Part shown: positions 1 to 9,180 of the stretch, piece after piece | Layout: each line of letters opens with the position of its first letter | How positions within the stretch are numbered: the stretch's first letter is position 1 | Source: Treponema rectale | GTDB lineage: Bacteria > Spirochaetota > Spirochaetia > Treponematales > Treponemataceae | DNA: 64,000 bases | Direction: 5' to 3' | Assembly (NCBI RefSeq): GCF_014202035.1 | Contig: NZ_JACHFR010000001.1 | Span: forward strand, 124,001-188,000 | The notes under the pieces: model-generated | What the model was told of the DNA's origin: nothing | What the model saw: the letters and a program-made list of their open reading frames with translations, nothing else | Databases searched by the model: none | Program-made: the position numbers and the translations under genes

Positions 1-1287
1 TGGAATTACACGTTTTTCTCTTGGAGGAATTTTGAGCAGGGAGAAAAGACCCGTTACTGTAAGGAATGAACTTAAAATTCCTGTAAATGAGAATACGGCA
101 ACCTGCTTGAGCATATAGAACGGTGCACCCATTAAAAGTGCGTAGCAGATTTCTGTAGAAAGAAGAGAAAGGAACAGTCCGTTAAAAAGATGTGCACGGA
201 TTTTACGTCCGGAATTCATCTTTTTGCGTCCTTTCCAGTTAATGAAGAAGTGAAGTGTGTAGTCTATCGATGAACCGATAAGGGATGTTCCAAATACCAG
301 GGACATCATGTGTACTCCGCCGAATACAAAATGTGTGGTAAAGAATGCCGTAAACATTGAGACTGCAATAGAAAATACTGATGCAAAAATCGGCAGAGGG
401 CTTCTGAATACTACAAGCATCATCACAATAATCAGGATTACGGAAACCGTAGAGATTATTGAAACTTCGTTTGTTGCATCGGAAGAACTTTTATAACTGT
501 GGAAGGTTGTTCCTGAAAAAACAAATTTAAGGCCGTCTTTTTCTAATGGAAGACATACATCATAAATGAGCGGGACGGCATTTTTCTTGCTTGCCAGGGC
601 TGCTCCTTCATCTGAGAGCTGAAGCCTGAGCATTACATTCCATTTTGTTTCTTCTGTCGGATTACCGTTTTCATCAAGAGGCCATCTGTTTGCCAGAACA
701 CCGTCTTTCGGCTGCATTGCAGGACCTGCATTCTGTGCATATTTCATGTAGTTCATGAGGTTTGTATTATCCAGACAGAAAGGATCGTTTTCTGTATCTA
801 CAGCTGCTCCAAAACTAAGTGCGCTGTAAAGGCTGCTTAAGGCTTCCATTGAAAATTCCTGTGCACCTTCTTCTGTCGAAATAAGTTCCCTCAGTTCCGG
901 GGTAAGTAAGTTGTATCTCCACTGGGACATGAATTCCTGATAGCTGTTCATGTCTTCTGCAGTTCCTGAATATAGTGATACGCTTTCAAACTTAGGGCTG
1001 TCCTTAAGTTTTTCATAAACAGTTTCAGCACCTTCCTTTGCTTTTGCAAAATCTTCATGCGTTGATAAAATGAACAGACTTCTGCCGCTTGTAGAGGTAA
1101 TGTTTTTGTCTGCAATCTTTGCAGCCTTGTTCAGGTTATTTGACGGAAACATGTTGTACAGGTCTGCGTCAAACTGGAGTCCGTTTGTAAAGAAAAGTGA
1201 AACAGAAAATAAAAGTGTTAAAGTTGCATGAAAGAGTATCCATGAAACAGTAAAAAACTTATTTGATAAAGTAAGCTTCGTCTTCAT
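1..1287 (-). CDS. MMPL/RND-type exporter, C-terminus cut by window edge (ApeM-like)
   Basis: The reading frame is open from the ATG at 1287-1285 to base 1, giving 429 visible residues. A first membrane segment (about residues 11-33) is followed by a long extracytoplasmic loop (about 35-235) and then closely packed hydrophobic segments with a short G-S-S-I-D-Y-T-L-H-F stretch, as in the first half of RND-superfamily MMPL exporters. The start overlaps the end of the upstream LolA-like gene by 29 bp, so the two are translationally coupled. In aryl polyene clusters an MMPL exporter and a LolA-like protein form a pair thought to move the finished lipid-linked pigment to the outer membrane; I infer the same role here because the rest of such a cluster lies at 15-27 kb. 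The second half of the protein is outside the window. Confidence 0.82.
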   Translation of the reverse strand, partial: MKTKLTLSNKFFTVSWILFHATLTLLFSVSLFFTNGLQFDADLYNMFPSNNLNKAAKIADKNITSTSGRSLFILSTHEDFAKAKEGAETVYEKLKDSPKFESVSLYSGTAEDMNSYQEFMSQWRYNLLTPELRELISTEEGAQEFSMEALSSLYSALSFGAAVDTENDPFCLDNTNLMNYMKYAQNAGPAMQPKDGVLANRWPLDENGNPTEETKWNVMLRLQLSDEGAALASKKNAVPLIYDVCLPLEKDGLKFVFSGTTFHSYKSSSDATNEVSIISTVSVILIIVMMLVVFRSPLPIFASVFSIAVSMFTAFFTTHFVFGGVHMMSLVFGTSLIGSSIDYTLHFFINWKGRKKMNSGRKIRAHLFNGLFLSLLSTEICYALLMGAPFYMLKQVAVFSFTGILSSFLTVTGLFSLLKIPPREKRVIP

Positions 1288-1885
1288 TTGAGAGTGTCTC
1301 TTTAAATTTTATATTTTTGAGTGAATATTTTGTATAATCAGTATCGCTCTGCATGATTGTAAAGGAATTAAGTTTTGCTGCTGTTCCTTCATAGCTGCCG
1401 CCGATGATAATCTGTTTGAGGGCAGAAGAAATCGTCATGTCTTTCGGTGCAAGAGTTATAGTCCATTCATGTCCGTCAGAAACAGTAACATCAAAATATT
1501 TTTCAATTTCTGAAGAATCTCCTGAGAAAATAGATGTCATTGCAGATGCAACGGTTCCGAAAATTTCTGAGGAAGAACTTTCAATTACTGAGCGTTTTCC
1601 TGATGCAGTTGTCTGAATTATGTAATCAGGTGTAACTGCTGTCGAAGTTTTCATTGGCTTAAGCGTGCGCCAGAGAATTTTGTCCTGAGAAAAAATAAAT
1701 GTTCCTGAAGACTTCAGAGGTTTCTTTAAGGCTGATGAATATTTTTCCTGAGTAAAATCACCTGCAGTTATTTTATGAGATGTAATCGAGGTTAAAATTT
1801 TGTCCAGCTGAGCATTCTGAGCAAAAACCGTTGCTGACATCATGAGAGTCAGTGTAAAAATTGCATGTTTAATAAAGCTTTTCAT
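1259..1885 (-). CDS. LolA-like outer-membrane lipoprotein carrier (ApeL-like)
   Basis: A 208-residue protein from the ATG at 1885. An upstream in-frame ATG at 1933 would add 16 residues before the signal peptide and is less likely. The N-terminus is a clean Sec signal (K at 2, hydrophobic core, cleavage after about VFA-QNA). The mature part has the LolA-family pattern: an early F-T-Q-E-K-Y stretch, then G-T-F-I-F-S, a K-I-L-W-R segment, and alternating beta strands typical of the half-barrel lipid chaperone. Its stop overlaps the exporter start. LolA homologues embedded in aryl polyene or acyltransferase clusters are distinct from the housekeeping LolA and are thought to carry the cluster product across the periplasm. 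No strong Shine-Dalgarno precedes the ATG. Confidence 0.8.
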   Translation of the reverse strand: MKSFIKHAIFTLTLMMSATVFAQNAQLDKILTSITSHKITAGDFTQEKYSSALKKPLKSSGTFIFSQDKILWRTLKPMKTSTAVTPDYIIQTTASGKRSVIESSSSEIFGTVASAMTSIFSGDSSEIEKYFDVTVSDGHEWTITLAPKDMTISSALKQIIIGGSYEGTAAKLNSFTIMQSDTDYTKYSLKNIKFKETLSNEDEAYFIK

Positions 1886-1926
1886 GGGTAAAAGGATAGC
1901 ATATTTATTAAACTTGAAAAAGTATC

Positions 1927-1956
1927 TGTACACAGTATCTTAACACAGTTTACAAT
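1927..1956 (+). promoter_or_regulatory. Candidate promoter, near-leaderless, for the PlsC-like gene
   Basis: TGTACA at 1927-1932, an 18-bp spacer and TACAAT at 1951-1956. The -10 box ends nine bases before the ATG at 1966, and no Shine-Dalgarno is visible. The expected start of transcription would be within a few bases of the ATG. Confidence 0.4.
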
Positions 1957-1965
1957 ATGCTTACT

Positions 1966-2802
1966 ATGACTTTACGAGAACATATTGTAGCGCCGGGGAC
2001 ATATATTCCTGAACTTAAAATTGCTTATCCGGCTCGCCCTGACGAAAGCATGCGCAATCCTGAAAAAGTAAACGATATCGATATTGAAAATGATTTTGAT
2101 TTTCTGCAGAAAAGTTTTAGCAGAAGAATATGGAAGGCTGTCATATATGCAGGAATATTTTTTCTTGTTTTCCCGCTCAGCAAGATTTTATACGGAATAA
2201 AAATTTCTGGAAGGGAAAATATCCGTAAGAATAAACGCTTATTGAAAAACGGAGCAATGACTGTCTGTAATCATGTTCACAGATGGGATTTTCCATTCGT
2301 ACTTCAGGCTGTCCGCTGGAGAAGAATGTGGTTTCCGGCAAAAGCATCTAACATTCAGACAAAGGATGCTAATCTGATCCTTGGAGCCGGAGGAATTCCG
2401 ATTCCTCAGACTATGGCGGCAGTCAGAAAATTTAATGAGGCCTTTAATTACATACATGCAAAAAAAAGATGGATTCATGTTTTTCCGGAAAGCTGCCGCT
2501 GGGCATTTTACGAACCGATACGTCCGTTCAGGGCAGGAGCTTTTAAAATGGCATTGAGATATTCCCTTCCTGTCATACCTGTTGCGATTTCTTACAGACC
2601 GGTAACAGGCTGGAGAAAATTTCTTGGAATAAAGCATCCTCTTATAAATGTCAGAGTCGGCAGTGTGATTTTTCCGCAGGATATAAAGGGGGAGTCAAAA
2701 AAAGAACGCTGTGCATTACTCAGGGATGAAGCTCACCGTCAGGTTGTAAGTCTTGCAGGTATTGAGCAGAACAAGTGGCCTTCAGCTTATGATGATGAAT
2801 GA
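1966..2802 (+). CDS. 1-acyl-glycerol-3-phosphate acyltransferase family protein (PlsC-like)
   Basis: 278 residues from the ATG at 1966; an in-frame ATG at 1957 is directly against a likely -10 box, so I prefer 1966. The acyltransferase signature is clear: NHVHRWD supplies the H-x4-D catalytic motif (around residue 103) and FPESCRW replaces the usual FPEGTR block II. One hydrophobic segment precedes it (around residues 50-70). The enzyme should acylate a lysophospholipid or a cluster product at the inner membrane. It is divergent from the LolA/exporter pair, 80 bp away, which fits a shared lipid or pigment assembly role, although a housekeeping plsC is not excluded. Confidence 0.8.
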   Translation: MTLREHIVAPGTYIPELKIAYPARPDESMRNPEKVNDIDIENDFDFLQKSFSRRIWKAVIYAGIFFLVFPLSKILYGIKISGRENIRKNKRLLKNGAMTVCNHVHRWDFPFVLQAVRWRRMWFPAKASNIQTKDANLILGAGGIPIPQTMAAVRKFNEAFNYIHAKKRWIHVFPESCRWAFYEPIRPFRAGAFKMALRYSLPVIPVAISYRPVTGWRKFLGIKHPLINVRVGSVIFPQDIKGESKKERCALLRDEAHRQVVSLAGIEQNKWPSAYDDE

Positions 2803-2833
2803 GCGGGTAGTGTAAGATTATAGTTCCTTTATT

Positions 2834-3514
2834 TTATTCATTTTTTAGAAAGTGTGCCTGTATTAGCTGGCATATTTCAACCCAGGTAAGAGTCTCTTCG
2901 TTTTTTTTAGTTTTATGAGTAAGTACCTGAATGTAGTTCATGCCGGCAGCAAGTGCTCCCTTTCCGTCGGTATCAGATCTGTCTCCAATAAATAGAGTTT
3001 CTTCAGGTTTTACCTTAAGTTCTTCCGTAATTTTATAAAGCAACTGAACTGCAGGTTTCAGTCCTCCTAAATCTTCAGCGTTAAAAATTCCTGTAACAGT
3101 AGACGTGTTGATGTTCAGCGCTTCCATTCGTTCTTTAGTTTTTGAATAGTCACTGTATACGGCTGTTTTGATTTCCTGTTCTTTTAAGAAGGTAAAAAGA
3201 CGGTTTACATTTGCTCTTGCCTTGAAATTTTTTTTAAGGGAAGTAATCATTGCCTCAAGGTATACGCTGTCATACCAGTCCTGAAGTTCTTCGGGATTTT
3301 TTTTTACAATGCGGGAAAATTCATAAAAAAAACGTTCGTCAAATGACTGCCTGTCTCCTGTGTATATTCCTTTCAGTCTGGATCTTACTCTGCGCTCTGC
3401 ACCGGCAAGAAGCTTATGAGAAAATTTCAATTCTTTTAGAAGTTTCCGGACGGCTCCCTTATGGTCGTAAAGAGTTCCGTCAAAATCAAAAATAACGGCT
3501 TTTATGTTTTTCAT
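2834..3514 (-). CDS. HAD-superfamily hydrolase
   Basis: 226 residues. Motif I is FDFDGTLYD at residues 9-17 (nucleophile and acid/base aspartates), motif II is the Y-S-D-Y-S-K region near residue 120, and motif IV is GDRSDTDGKGA near residue 177, with a helical cap between motifs I and II. This is the phosphoglycolate-phosphatase/YjjG-like subfamily, so a small phosphorylated metabolite is the expected substrate. It starts only seven bases after the GH3-family gene and is probably in one operon with it and aroA. A weak GGAA lies upstream of the ATG. Confidence 0.8.
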   Translation of the reverse strand: MKNIKAVIFDFDGTLYDHKGAVRKLLKELKFSHKLLAGAERRVRSRLKGIYTGDRQSFDERFFYEFSRIVKKNPEELQDWYDSVYLEAMITSLKKNFKARANVNRLFTFLKEQEIKTAVYSDYSKTKERMEALNINTSTVTGIFNAEDLGGLKPAVQLLYKITEELKVKPEETLFIGDRSDTDGKGALAAGMNYIQVLTHKTKKNEETLTWVEICQLIQAHFLKNE

Positions 3515-3521
3515 TGATGTA

Positions 3522-5219
3522 TTATTCCGTTACAAGTTCCTTAAACATTTTATGACGTTTTTCATCCTGCATGAGAAGGTTAAGCTTGAACTGTCCGTCC
3601 CTTGCACCGCCAAGAATGCAGCGTTCCTTATAAGTTTCAAAACTTTCTTTTTGAAGTCTGTGGGCTTCAGGAGTTTTTATGCGGAAAGAATCTCTTTTAG
3701 CTGCGTATTCTATATTGATTTCTTTAAGCTTTTCATCAACTGTTTTGTTAAAGAATTCAACCTGTTCTTCCGGAAGATTGCAGTCTTTAAATTCGTAATA
3801 AAAGTGATAGACGGAATTTTCTACGTCTGCAAAACCTACATAGAACTGAAGTTTGATTTTTGTTTCATGTTCAGTCTGATGCACGGCTTCTATAAACTGT
3901 CTTTCATGGAGTTTTTCGCCGGTCATAGAAATGATTCCGTTTATTTTCTGAATGAATTGAATTGTAGGAATCGAATTATAGAAACCGGTAACTTCTATGA
4001 GATCATTCATCGGATATCTGTAAAGCCCTGACCAGGTAGTAACGTATACGGAATACTGTTTACCTTTTTCAAGTTCATGGAGTTGCAGAAATTCAGGATT
4101 CTTTTTTTCCAAATCTTCTGCACTGATAAATTCAAAATAGTGATAATGCGGGAAGAGTACTGTATCGTTTTTTCCGTTAAGCACAAGTCCGGCTCGGCAT
4201 TCAGAAGCAAAATAAGAAAATTCCTGATAAAGAGTATTTTCCGGGAATGAGTTGGAAAATTTTTCCATGTAAACTTTTGTGTTTCCGCATTTCCAGGTTG
4301 TAAGAATTTGAAAATCCGGCCAGTAATGTTTTGGAAGAATTATTTTATGTTCTGCTTTCAGAGCCCTGAGTTCAGCAGCGCGTTTCGGATTTGGTTTCAG
4401 AGTTGCCTCTATTGTTTTTCGGATTTCAGGATCAATGTTAAGCTTTGAATTAAGGGTTCCGTTTTCTATATCCGTTACATAATCATCAAAGAACTGGTTT
4501 ACGTTGTTCTGCATTTCTACAATGGTACTTGGGTTTGCAGTTACGATAATAGTAATGTGCTGCTCGATGCCGATCCTCATTATAGTGTAGTAGCGGGCGG
4601 TGTAGTCTGCTATGGCAAATACGGCATCAGGTGCTGAATGAATCGGTCGTACGAATGCCGGAATATCACGTCTTGTTACTCCGGATACAGATCCGTAAAC
4701 AGTTCCGTCCGGAGCATGTCCTTCAATAGCCTTTCCTACTATGGAAATTGTCTGTCCGTAAAAGCATTTCGGTCTGTGCATGAGGAAAGTGTAGAGCCAT
4801 ATTTTGGACATTTTGTTGTAAACGTTTTCATAGTATTCATTTGTAATCGGAATCCATTTTGGTTCTTTTGTAGTGCCGCTTGTGGTTGCATACATTTTTG
4901 GTTTGCCTGGAAACAGAATATTTGCTTCTCCGTTTTTATGGCGTTCAATATAAGGACGAAGATCTTCGTAATCCTGAGGAGGAACATTTTTTTGATATAA
5001 TGAAACAAGTTCATCATCTGTTTTTGTGGAAAGAATTTGACTGAAGTTATGAGCTTTCCCGAATTCAGTATCTTTTGCATAGTTCAGAATCTGTCTGAGG
5101 GTTTGCATTGAAACTTTCCGGCAGTTTTTTGAAGCCTTATTTACTTTTGCAAGCTGAATTTTTCCTGCCATCGAAAGTGCGAGTTTTATCAGACGAGAAT
5201 TTTTAATCGTGTTTTTCAT
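3522..5219 (-). CDS. GH3-family acyl-acid amide synthetase
   Basis: 565 residues, the full length of bacterial GH3 (auxin-responsive promoter family) proteins. The adenylation P-loop is visible as Y-A-T-T-S-G-T-T-K-E-P-K near residues 108-119, followed by K-W-I-P-I-T. A later Y-R-Y-P-M-N-D-L segment near residue 400 is the conserved block around the adenylate site, and M-T-G-E-K-L-H-E occurs near 435. Members join a carboxylic acid to an amine through an acyl-adenylate. The physiological substrate in bacteria is mostly unknown. It lies between aroA and a HAD phosphatase, and between the two halves of the aryl-polyene-type locus, so an aryl-acid or acyl substrate is an attractive inference but unproven. 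AAGGAA precedes the ATG. Confidence 0.82.
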   Translation of the reverse strand: MKNTIKNSRLIKLALSMAGKIQLAKVNKASKNCRKVSMQTLRQILNYAKDTEFGKAHNFSQILSTKTDDELVSLYQKNVPPQDYEDLRPYIERHKNGEANILFPGKPKMYATTSGTTKEPKWIPITNEYYENVYNKMSKIWLYTFLMHRPKCFYGQTISIVGKAIEGHAPDGTVYGSVSGVTRRDIPAFVRPIHSAPDAVFAIADYTARYYTIMRIGIEQHITIIVTANPSTIVEMQNNVNQFFDDYVTDIENGTLNSKLNIDPEIRKTIEATLKPNPKRAAELRALKAEHKIILPKHYWPDFQILTTWKCGNTKVYMEKFSNSFPENTLYQEFSYFASECRAGLVLNGKNDTVLFPHYHYFEFISAEDLEKKNPEFLQLHELEKGKQYSVYVTTWSGLYRYPMNDLIEVTGFYNSIPTIQFIQKINGIISMTGEKLHERQFIEAVHQTEHETKIKLQFYVGFADVENSVYHFYYEFKDCNLPEEQVEFFNKTVDEKLKEINIEYAAKRDSFRIKTPEAHRLQKESFETYKERCILGGARDGQFKLNLLMQDEKRHKMFKELVTE

Positions 5220-5249
5220 TTTTAATTCCTTCAGGCTCGATTTTTTTTG

Positions 5250-6668
5250 CTATAAATTTATGGAATCACTTGAATTGAGTTCTACAAATCCTGCATTAAG
5301 TCTGTTCATTGCTTTATAAAAGTCTGGGAAACTTACACTGCAGCATTCAGCATCTTTTACGGTAATGAATTCTCCGCTTGGAAGTCCAAGACCGAGGCAG
5401 GCCAGGGACATTGCAACTCTGTGATCTCCGTAACTCTCTACGATTGCACCGCGAAGCTTAAATGCCGGGTTTGGCCGTCCTTCTTTTGTTACCGGTGAAT
5501 GACCTCTTACGATAAGATAGTCTTCTCCTTCTTCAAGTTCTGCACCGATTTTTGTAAGTTCACTTACCATTACCTTGATTCTGTCTGTTTCTTTTCTGCG
5601 GCAGCCGGCAATGTCTTCAATGTATACTGTTCCTTCCGTGAAGCAGGCTGCAACAGCCAGTGCGCATATGGCATCAGGCAGTCCGGAAAGATTTACATGC
5701 AGTTCCCCGTTTTCAAGATGTTCTGTAGAAAGCCGTCCGATTTTATCTGAAGATTTTTTTAATCCTCTGACAAGAAGGGTTTCTGCTGTTTTATTCCATT
5801 CAATATCAGCACCCAGTTTCTTCAGAATATTTACGATTTCATCATCACCCTGAGTTCCGCTGGAGTCTACATGTTCGATTAAAATCTGACTGTCTGTGAT
5901 TAGGGTAGCTATAAGCGGAAATGCAACTCCTTCCCAGTCGCTTGGTATTGTTGCATTAAAAGCGCTTATGTCTTTTGGACCTGTAACTTTTATATGGTGA
6001 AAGTCGTCAGATATTTCTGAAGAGATTCCGACTTTATCAAGCCATTTCTGTGTCATGGTAAGATAAGGCGTTTCTTTTGGATCCTTAAGTTCTATTTCAA
6101 GAGTTCCGTTGAGCCTTGAAGCGGCCATCATCATTCCTGAAATATACTGGCTTGAAATGTTTCCGTCCGTGATAAGTTTTTTTTCTGAAGAGATAGGGCC
6201 CCTGATAATAAGGGGACAGTTTTTTGAACCGGGAATTGCAGTAGTTGCTTCTGCACCCAGCTGGTTAAGTGCATCAACTACATGGTGTACAGGTCTTGTC
6301 CGGATGCTTTCGTCTCCAGTAAAAACGCTCCATCCGTCAAAGGTTGCTGCAATAGGTGAAAGAAAATAGAGCAGGGATCCTGAATCTCCGACATTGACTA
6401 CATCATAGGGCAGGTGAATGTTTTTTCCGGCCCCTTTTACAGTCCATGTTTTAACCGGAAAGTCTGATGTTTCCTGAAGGTCAATCTGCGCACCTATAAG
6501 CGGAAGGGCTGCTGCAGTGCTCAGACAGTCTGCGCTGATAAGCGGGTTTGTAATGTTACAGGTGCCGTCTGACATGGCTGCAAGAAGAAGTGCCCTGATT
6601 GTATGTGACTTTGACCCAGGTACCTGAATTGTACCTGATAATTCTGCATGTTCTGCTCTTATTTTCAT
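5250..6668 (-). CDS. aroA: 3-phosphoshikimate 1-carboxyvinyltransferase (EPSP synthase)
   Basis: 472 residues from the ATG at 6668; an upstream ATG at 6686 adds MVTYYI and is less like the family N-terminus. The start motif PGSKSHTIRALLLAAM contains the shikimate-3-phosphate-binding K-S, and the second half shows the R-R-K-E-T-D-R-I block and the S-Y-G-D-H-R-V-A-M block characteristic of the family. It transfers enolpyruvyl from PEP to shikimate-3-phosphate in chorismate synthesis. It is 30 bp upstream of the GH3-family gene and likely heads an aroA-GH3-HAD operon. An isolated aroA, without other aro genes, next to an aryl-polyene locus is notable because chorismate is one source of the aryl starter. 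Confidence 0.93.
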   Translation of the reverse strand: MKIRAEHAELSGTIQVPGSKSHTIRALLLAAMSDGTCNITNPLISADCLSTAAALPLIGAQIDLQETSDFPVKTWTVKGAGKNIHLPYDVVNVGDSGSLLYFLSPIAATFDGWSVFTGDESIRTRPVHHVVDALNQLGAEATTAIPGSKNCPLIIRGPISSEKKLITDGNISSQYISGMMMAASRLNGTLEIELKDPKETPYLTMTQKWLDKVGISSEISDDFHHIKVTGPKDISAFNATIPSDWEGVAFPLIATLITDSQILIEHVDSSGTQGDDEIVNILKKLGADIEWNKTAETLLVRGLKKSSDKIGRLSTEHLENGELHVNLSGLPDAICALAVAACFTEGTVYIEDIAGCRRKETDRIKVMVSELTKIGAELEEGEDYLIVRGHSPVTKEGRPNPAFKLRGAIVESYGDHRVAMSLACLGLGLPSGEFITVKDAECCSVSFPDFYKAMNRLNAGFVELNSSDSINL

Positions 6669-6751
6669 AATATAATAGGTTACCATAAGGCTATAATTTT
6701 TTAAAGATAAAGAAGGAGTTATAAAATTAAATTAAGTTTACTTAAGTTTTT

Positions 6752-9160
6752 TTACAGTTTTATGCACCAGAATGTATTTGCTGCCTTCCAGTTAAAGATT
6801 CTGTCTGAAATATTGTTGATAAGAAGCTGACGTATTTTATCTACGCCTGCTGAAGAAATTTCTGAAGCCAGTTCTTTTCCGTAAAGAGAGTTTTCTGAAT
6901 CAAGCCATAAGTTTGCTTCGGCCGGGCTGATGCGTCGTTTTTCTATAAGACATTCTTCTTTCAGACTGAATTTGAATCCGGCTTCTGATAATGATTGTTT
7001 TATGAAATTGCAGTCCCAGGAGTATATCTGTGTTTTTTCTGAACTGTAGAATTTTCTGTCAAAGGCCTGCATGTTTTTTAGAAGCTCCAGCGTCTGTGTA
7101 TCTGTATCTTTTGTAACAATCTGTTCTATTATGAGGTCACTGAGTTTCTGACTGTCACAGGGAATTCTCTGGCTTAAGAGAATGCGTGCGTCTTCAGAAA
7201 AGAGAGGGGCATTTTCTTTTAATACTTTAATGCAGCGGAATATGTCTTCTTTTGCAGCAAAGCAGTCCCGTAAAAAAACTCTGTCAAAGACTGCGTCGTT
7301 AAATTGGGCCACAGTTCTTGCAAAATTGTTTTCAGAAAAAATATTCCCGGAAGACAGTACGAATTTTGTTTTATCCAGATCGTCCAGGGTGTTCTGATAG
7401 GTCTTCAGTATTTCAATTCCTTTTTTTGTCCTGCATACACCATAGGTTGCACCTTCAGGTGTTTTTCTGCAAAGGTCAAAGATAAGCAGGGCATCATCTG
7501 CATTCCATACCAGAACGCGGCTGTGCCTGTAGATTTCAGACATTGATAAAAGGGTTGTTTTTATTTTTTCAAGAAGTTCGGCTCTGTTTGAGTCAAGTCT
7601 GCTTCTCCAGCTTCTTTCTGCCTTATCAAGAAGGGCATTTTTCTGCCTGTCCTGGGGAGTGAATGTTAGGTTTTCTTCCTTTGGCTTGAACCAGCTCTGA
7701 TGCTGATCAATCCACCACTGGCTTAAAGGTTCAGCGCAGCTTTTGGCAGTTGCAGAGCGTTGAGGTGAATTTTTGTTGTATTCCGAAGTATAAAAGTTTT
7801 CCGGATGATTTTTGATTTCTTCTTCCAGAAGACTGGCAATTTGAAGTTCCCTTCTGTTGAGAACTTCATCTCTTATTTTTGCTTCATATCCTTGTGTTGA
7901 AGGATTGTAAAATATTTTTCCCGTCAGGTTTCCCGGAAGGTACTGTTGTGCTACCCAGTGATCTCTGTAGGCGTGCGGATACATATACCCGCTTCCATGT
8001 CCGAAGCCTTCTGCGTCCCTGCTGGAATCTTTTAAGTGATTAGGCACATCGGCATCCTGGGTTTCTACAGAGTGCAGTGCATCAAAAAAAGCCATGCTGG
8101 AATTTGATTTTGGTGCTGTAGAAAGATAGAGCGCTGCATGAGCAAGAAAATATCTTCCTTCTGGAAGACCGACTCTGTCAAAGGCTCTGGCACAACTTTC
8201 TACTATTGAAATTGCATTAGGATCTGCAAGTCCTGTGTCCTCACAGGCAGAGATGAGCATGCGCCTGAATATAAAATGAGGGTCTTCTCCTGCCTTTACC
8301 ATTCTTGCCAGCCAGTAGCAGGCTGCATCAGGATCCCTTCCTCTCAAACTTTTTATGAAGGCACTGATTATGTCGTAATGATAGTCTCCGTCTCTGTCAT
8401 AGAGAACAGCTTTTTTCTGAATAGATTCTTCTGCTGTTTCACGGCTGATGAAAATTTTTTCTCCAGCTTCAGGCGGCCACTTTTCCGGTGTGGTTTCTAC
8501 TGCCAGTTCAAGTGCATTTAAAAGAGAGCGGCAGTCTCCGTTTGCTGTTTCTACAAGATGTTCCAGTGCTCCGTCTTCAAACTGAACGTCATATTTTCCG
8601 TAGCCTCGTTCCTTATTTGAGAGAGCCTGCCGTGCGGCTTTTAGAAGATCTTCTTTTGTAAGCGGCTTAAGCTGAAATACACGGCTTCTTGAAACCAGCG
8701 CCTTGTTTACTTCAAAGAACGGGTTTTCTGTTGTTGCACCGATTAGAATTATGGTTCCGTTTTCTACCCATGGAAGAAGGGCATCCTGCTGGCTTTTATT
8801 CCATCTGTGAACTTCATCTACAAAGAGAATTGTTTTTCTGCCGTACAGTTTTTTCTGCTGTTCTGCATTTTTTATGGATTCCCGAATGTCTGCAACTCCT
8901 GTAAGAACTGCATTAAGGGTTATAAAGGCTGAACTTGTGTGGTTTGCAATAACTCTTGCAAGAGTGGTTTTTCCTGTTCCCGGCGGGCCGTAAAAAATAA
9001 CGGAGGTAAGCTGGTCTGCTGCTATTGCCCTGCGTAAAAGACGGCCTTTCCCTACAATATGATCCTGTCCGACATATTCATCAAGAGTCACAGGCCGCAT
9101 TCTGGCAGCCAGTGGTTCATGAGAATAATCTTTTTCCGCAGAATCAAAAAGGTCGCTCAT
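6752..9160 (-). CDS. rarA: RarA/MgsA-type AAA+ ATPase with a long C-terminal extension
   Basis: 802 residues, nearly twice the usual RarA length of about 440. Residues 1-440 are ordinary RarA: PLAARMRP and L-D-E-Y-V-G-Q at the start, Walker [10 protein letters not shown] near residue 59, Walker B F-V-D-E-V-H-R-W near 115, sensor G-A-T-T-E-N-P-F, and the tetramerisation domain ending in [10 protein letters not shown]. RarA acts at stalled replication forks. The extra 350 residues include a [15 protein letters not shown] segment near 540 followed by P-E-G-A-T-Y-G-V. That has the spacing of a Rossmann methyltransferase core but lacks the glycine-rich SAM loop. The gene follows a lipoprotein gene by 20 bp, with no clear ribosome binding site. 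Confidence 0.88.
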   Translation of the reverse strand: MSDLFDSAEKDYSHEPLAARMRPVTLDEYVGQDHIVGKGRLLRRAIAADQLTSVIFYGPPGTGKTTLARVIANHTSSAFITLNAVLTGVADIRESIKNAEQQKKLYGRKTILFVDEVHRWNKSQQDALLPWVENGTIILIGATTENPFFEVNKALVSRSRVFQLKPLTKEDLLKAARQALSNKERGYGKYDVQFEDGALEHLVETANGDCRSLLNALELAVETTPEKWPPEAGEKIFISRETAEESIQKKAVLYDRDGDYHYDIISAFIKSLRGRDPDAACYWLARMVKAGEDPHFIFRRMLISACEDTGLADPNAISIVESCARAFDRVGLPEGRYFLAHAALYLSTAPKSNSSMAFFDALHSVETQDADVPNHLKDSSRDAEGFGHGSGYMYPHAYRDHWVAQQYLPGNLTGKIFYNPSTQGYEAKIRDEVLNRRELQIASLLEEEIKNHPENFYTSEYNKNSPQRSATAKSCAEPLSQWWIDQHQSWFKPKEENLTFTPQDRQKNALLDKAERSWRSRLDSNRAELLEKIKTTLLSMSEIYRHSRVLVWNADDALLIFDLCRKTPEGATYGVCRTKKGIEILKTYQNTLDDLDKTKFVLSSGNIFSENNFARTVAQFNDAVFDRVFLRDCFAAKEDIFRCIKVLKENAPLFSEDARILLSQRIPCDSQKLSDLIIEQIVTKDTDTQTLELLKNMQAFDRKFYSSEKTQIYSWDCNFIKQSLSEAGFKFSLKEECLIEKRRISPAEANLWLDSENSLYGKELASEISSAGVDKIRQLLINNISDRIFNWKAANTFWCIKL

Positions 9161-9180
9161 TATATAAAGCTGCTGTCTGA

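Noticed and set aside
308-496. 62-residue open frame at the left edge
   Set aside because: Antisense to the MMPL exporter, which has membrane segments and a good start.
3504-4031. 175-residue open frame antisense to the GH3 gene
   Set aside because: Phe-rich shadow of a well-supported coding strand; no ribosome binding site.
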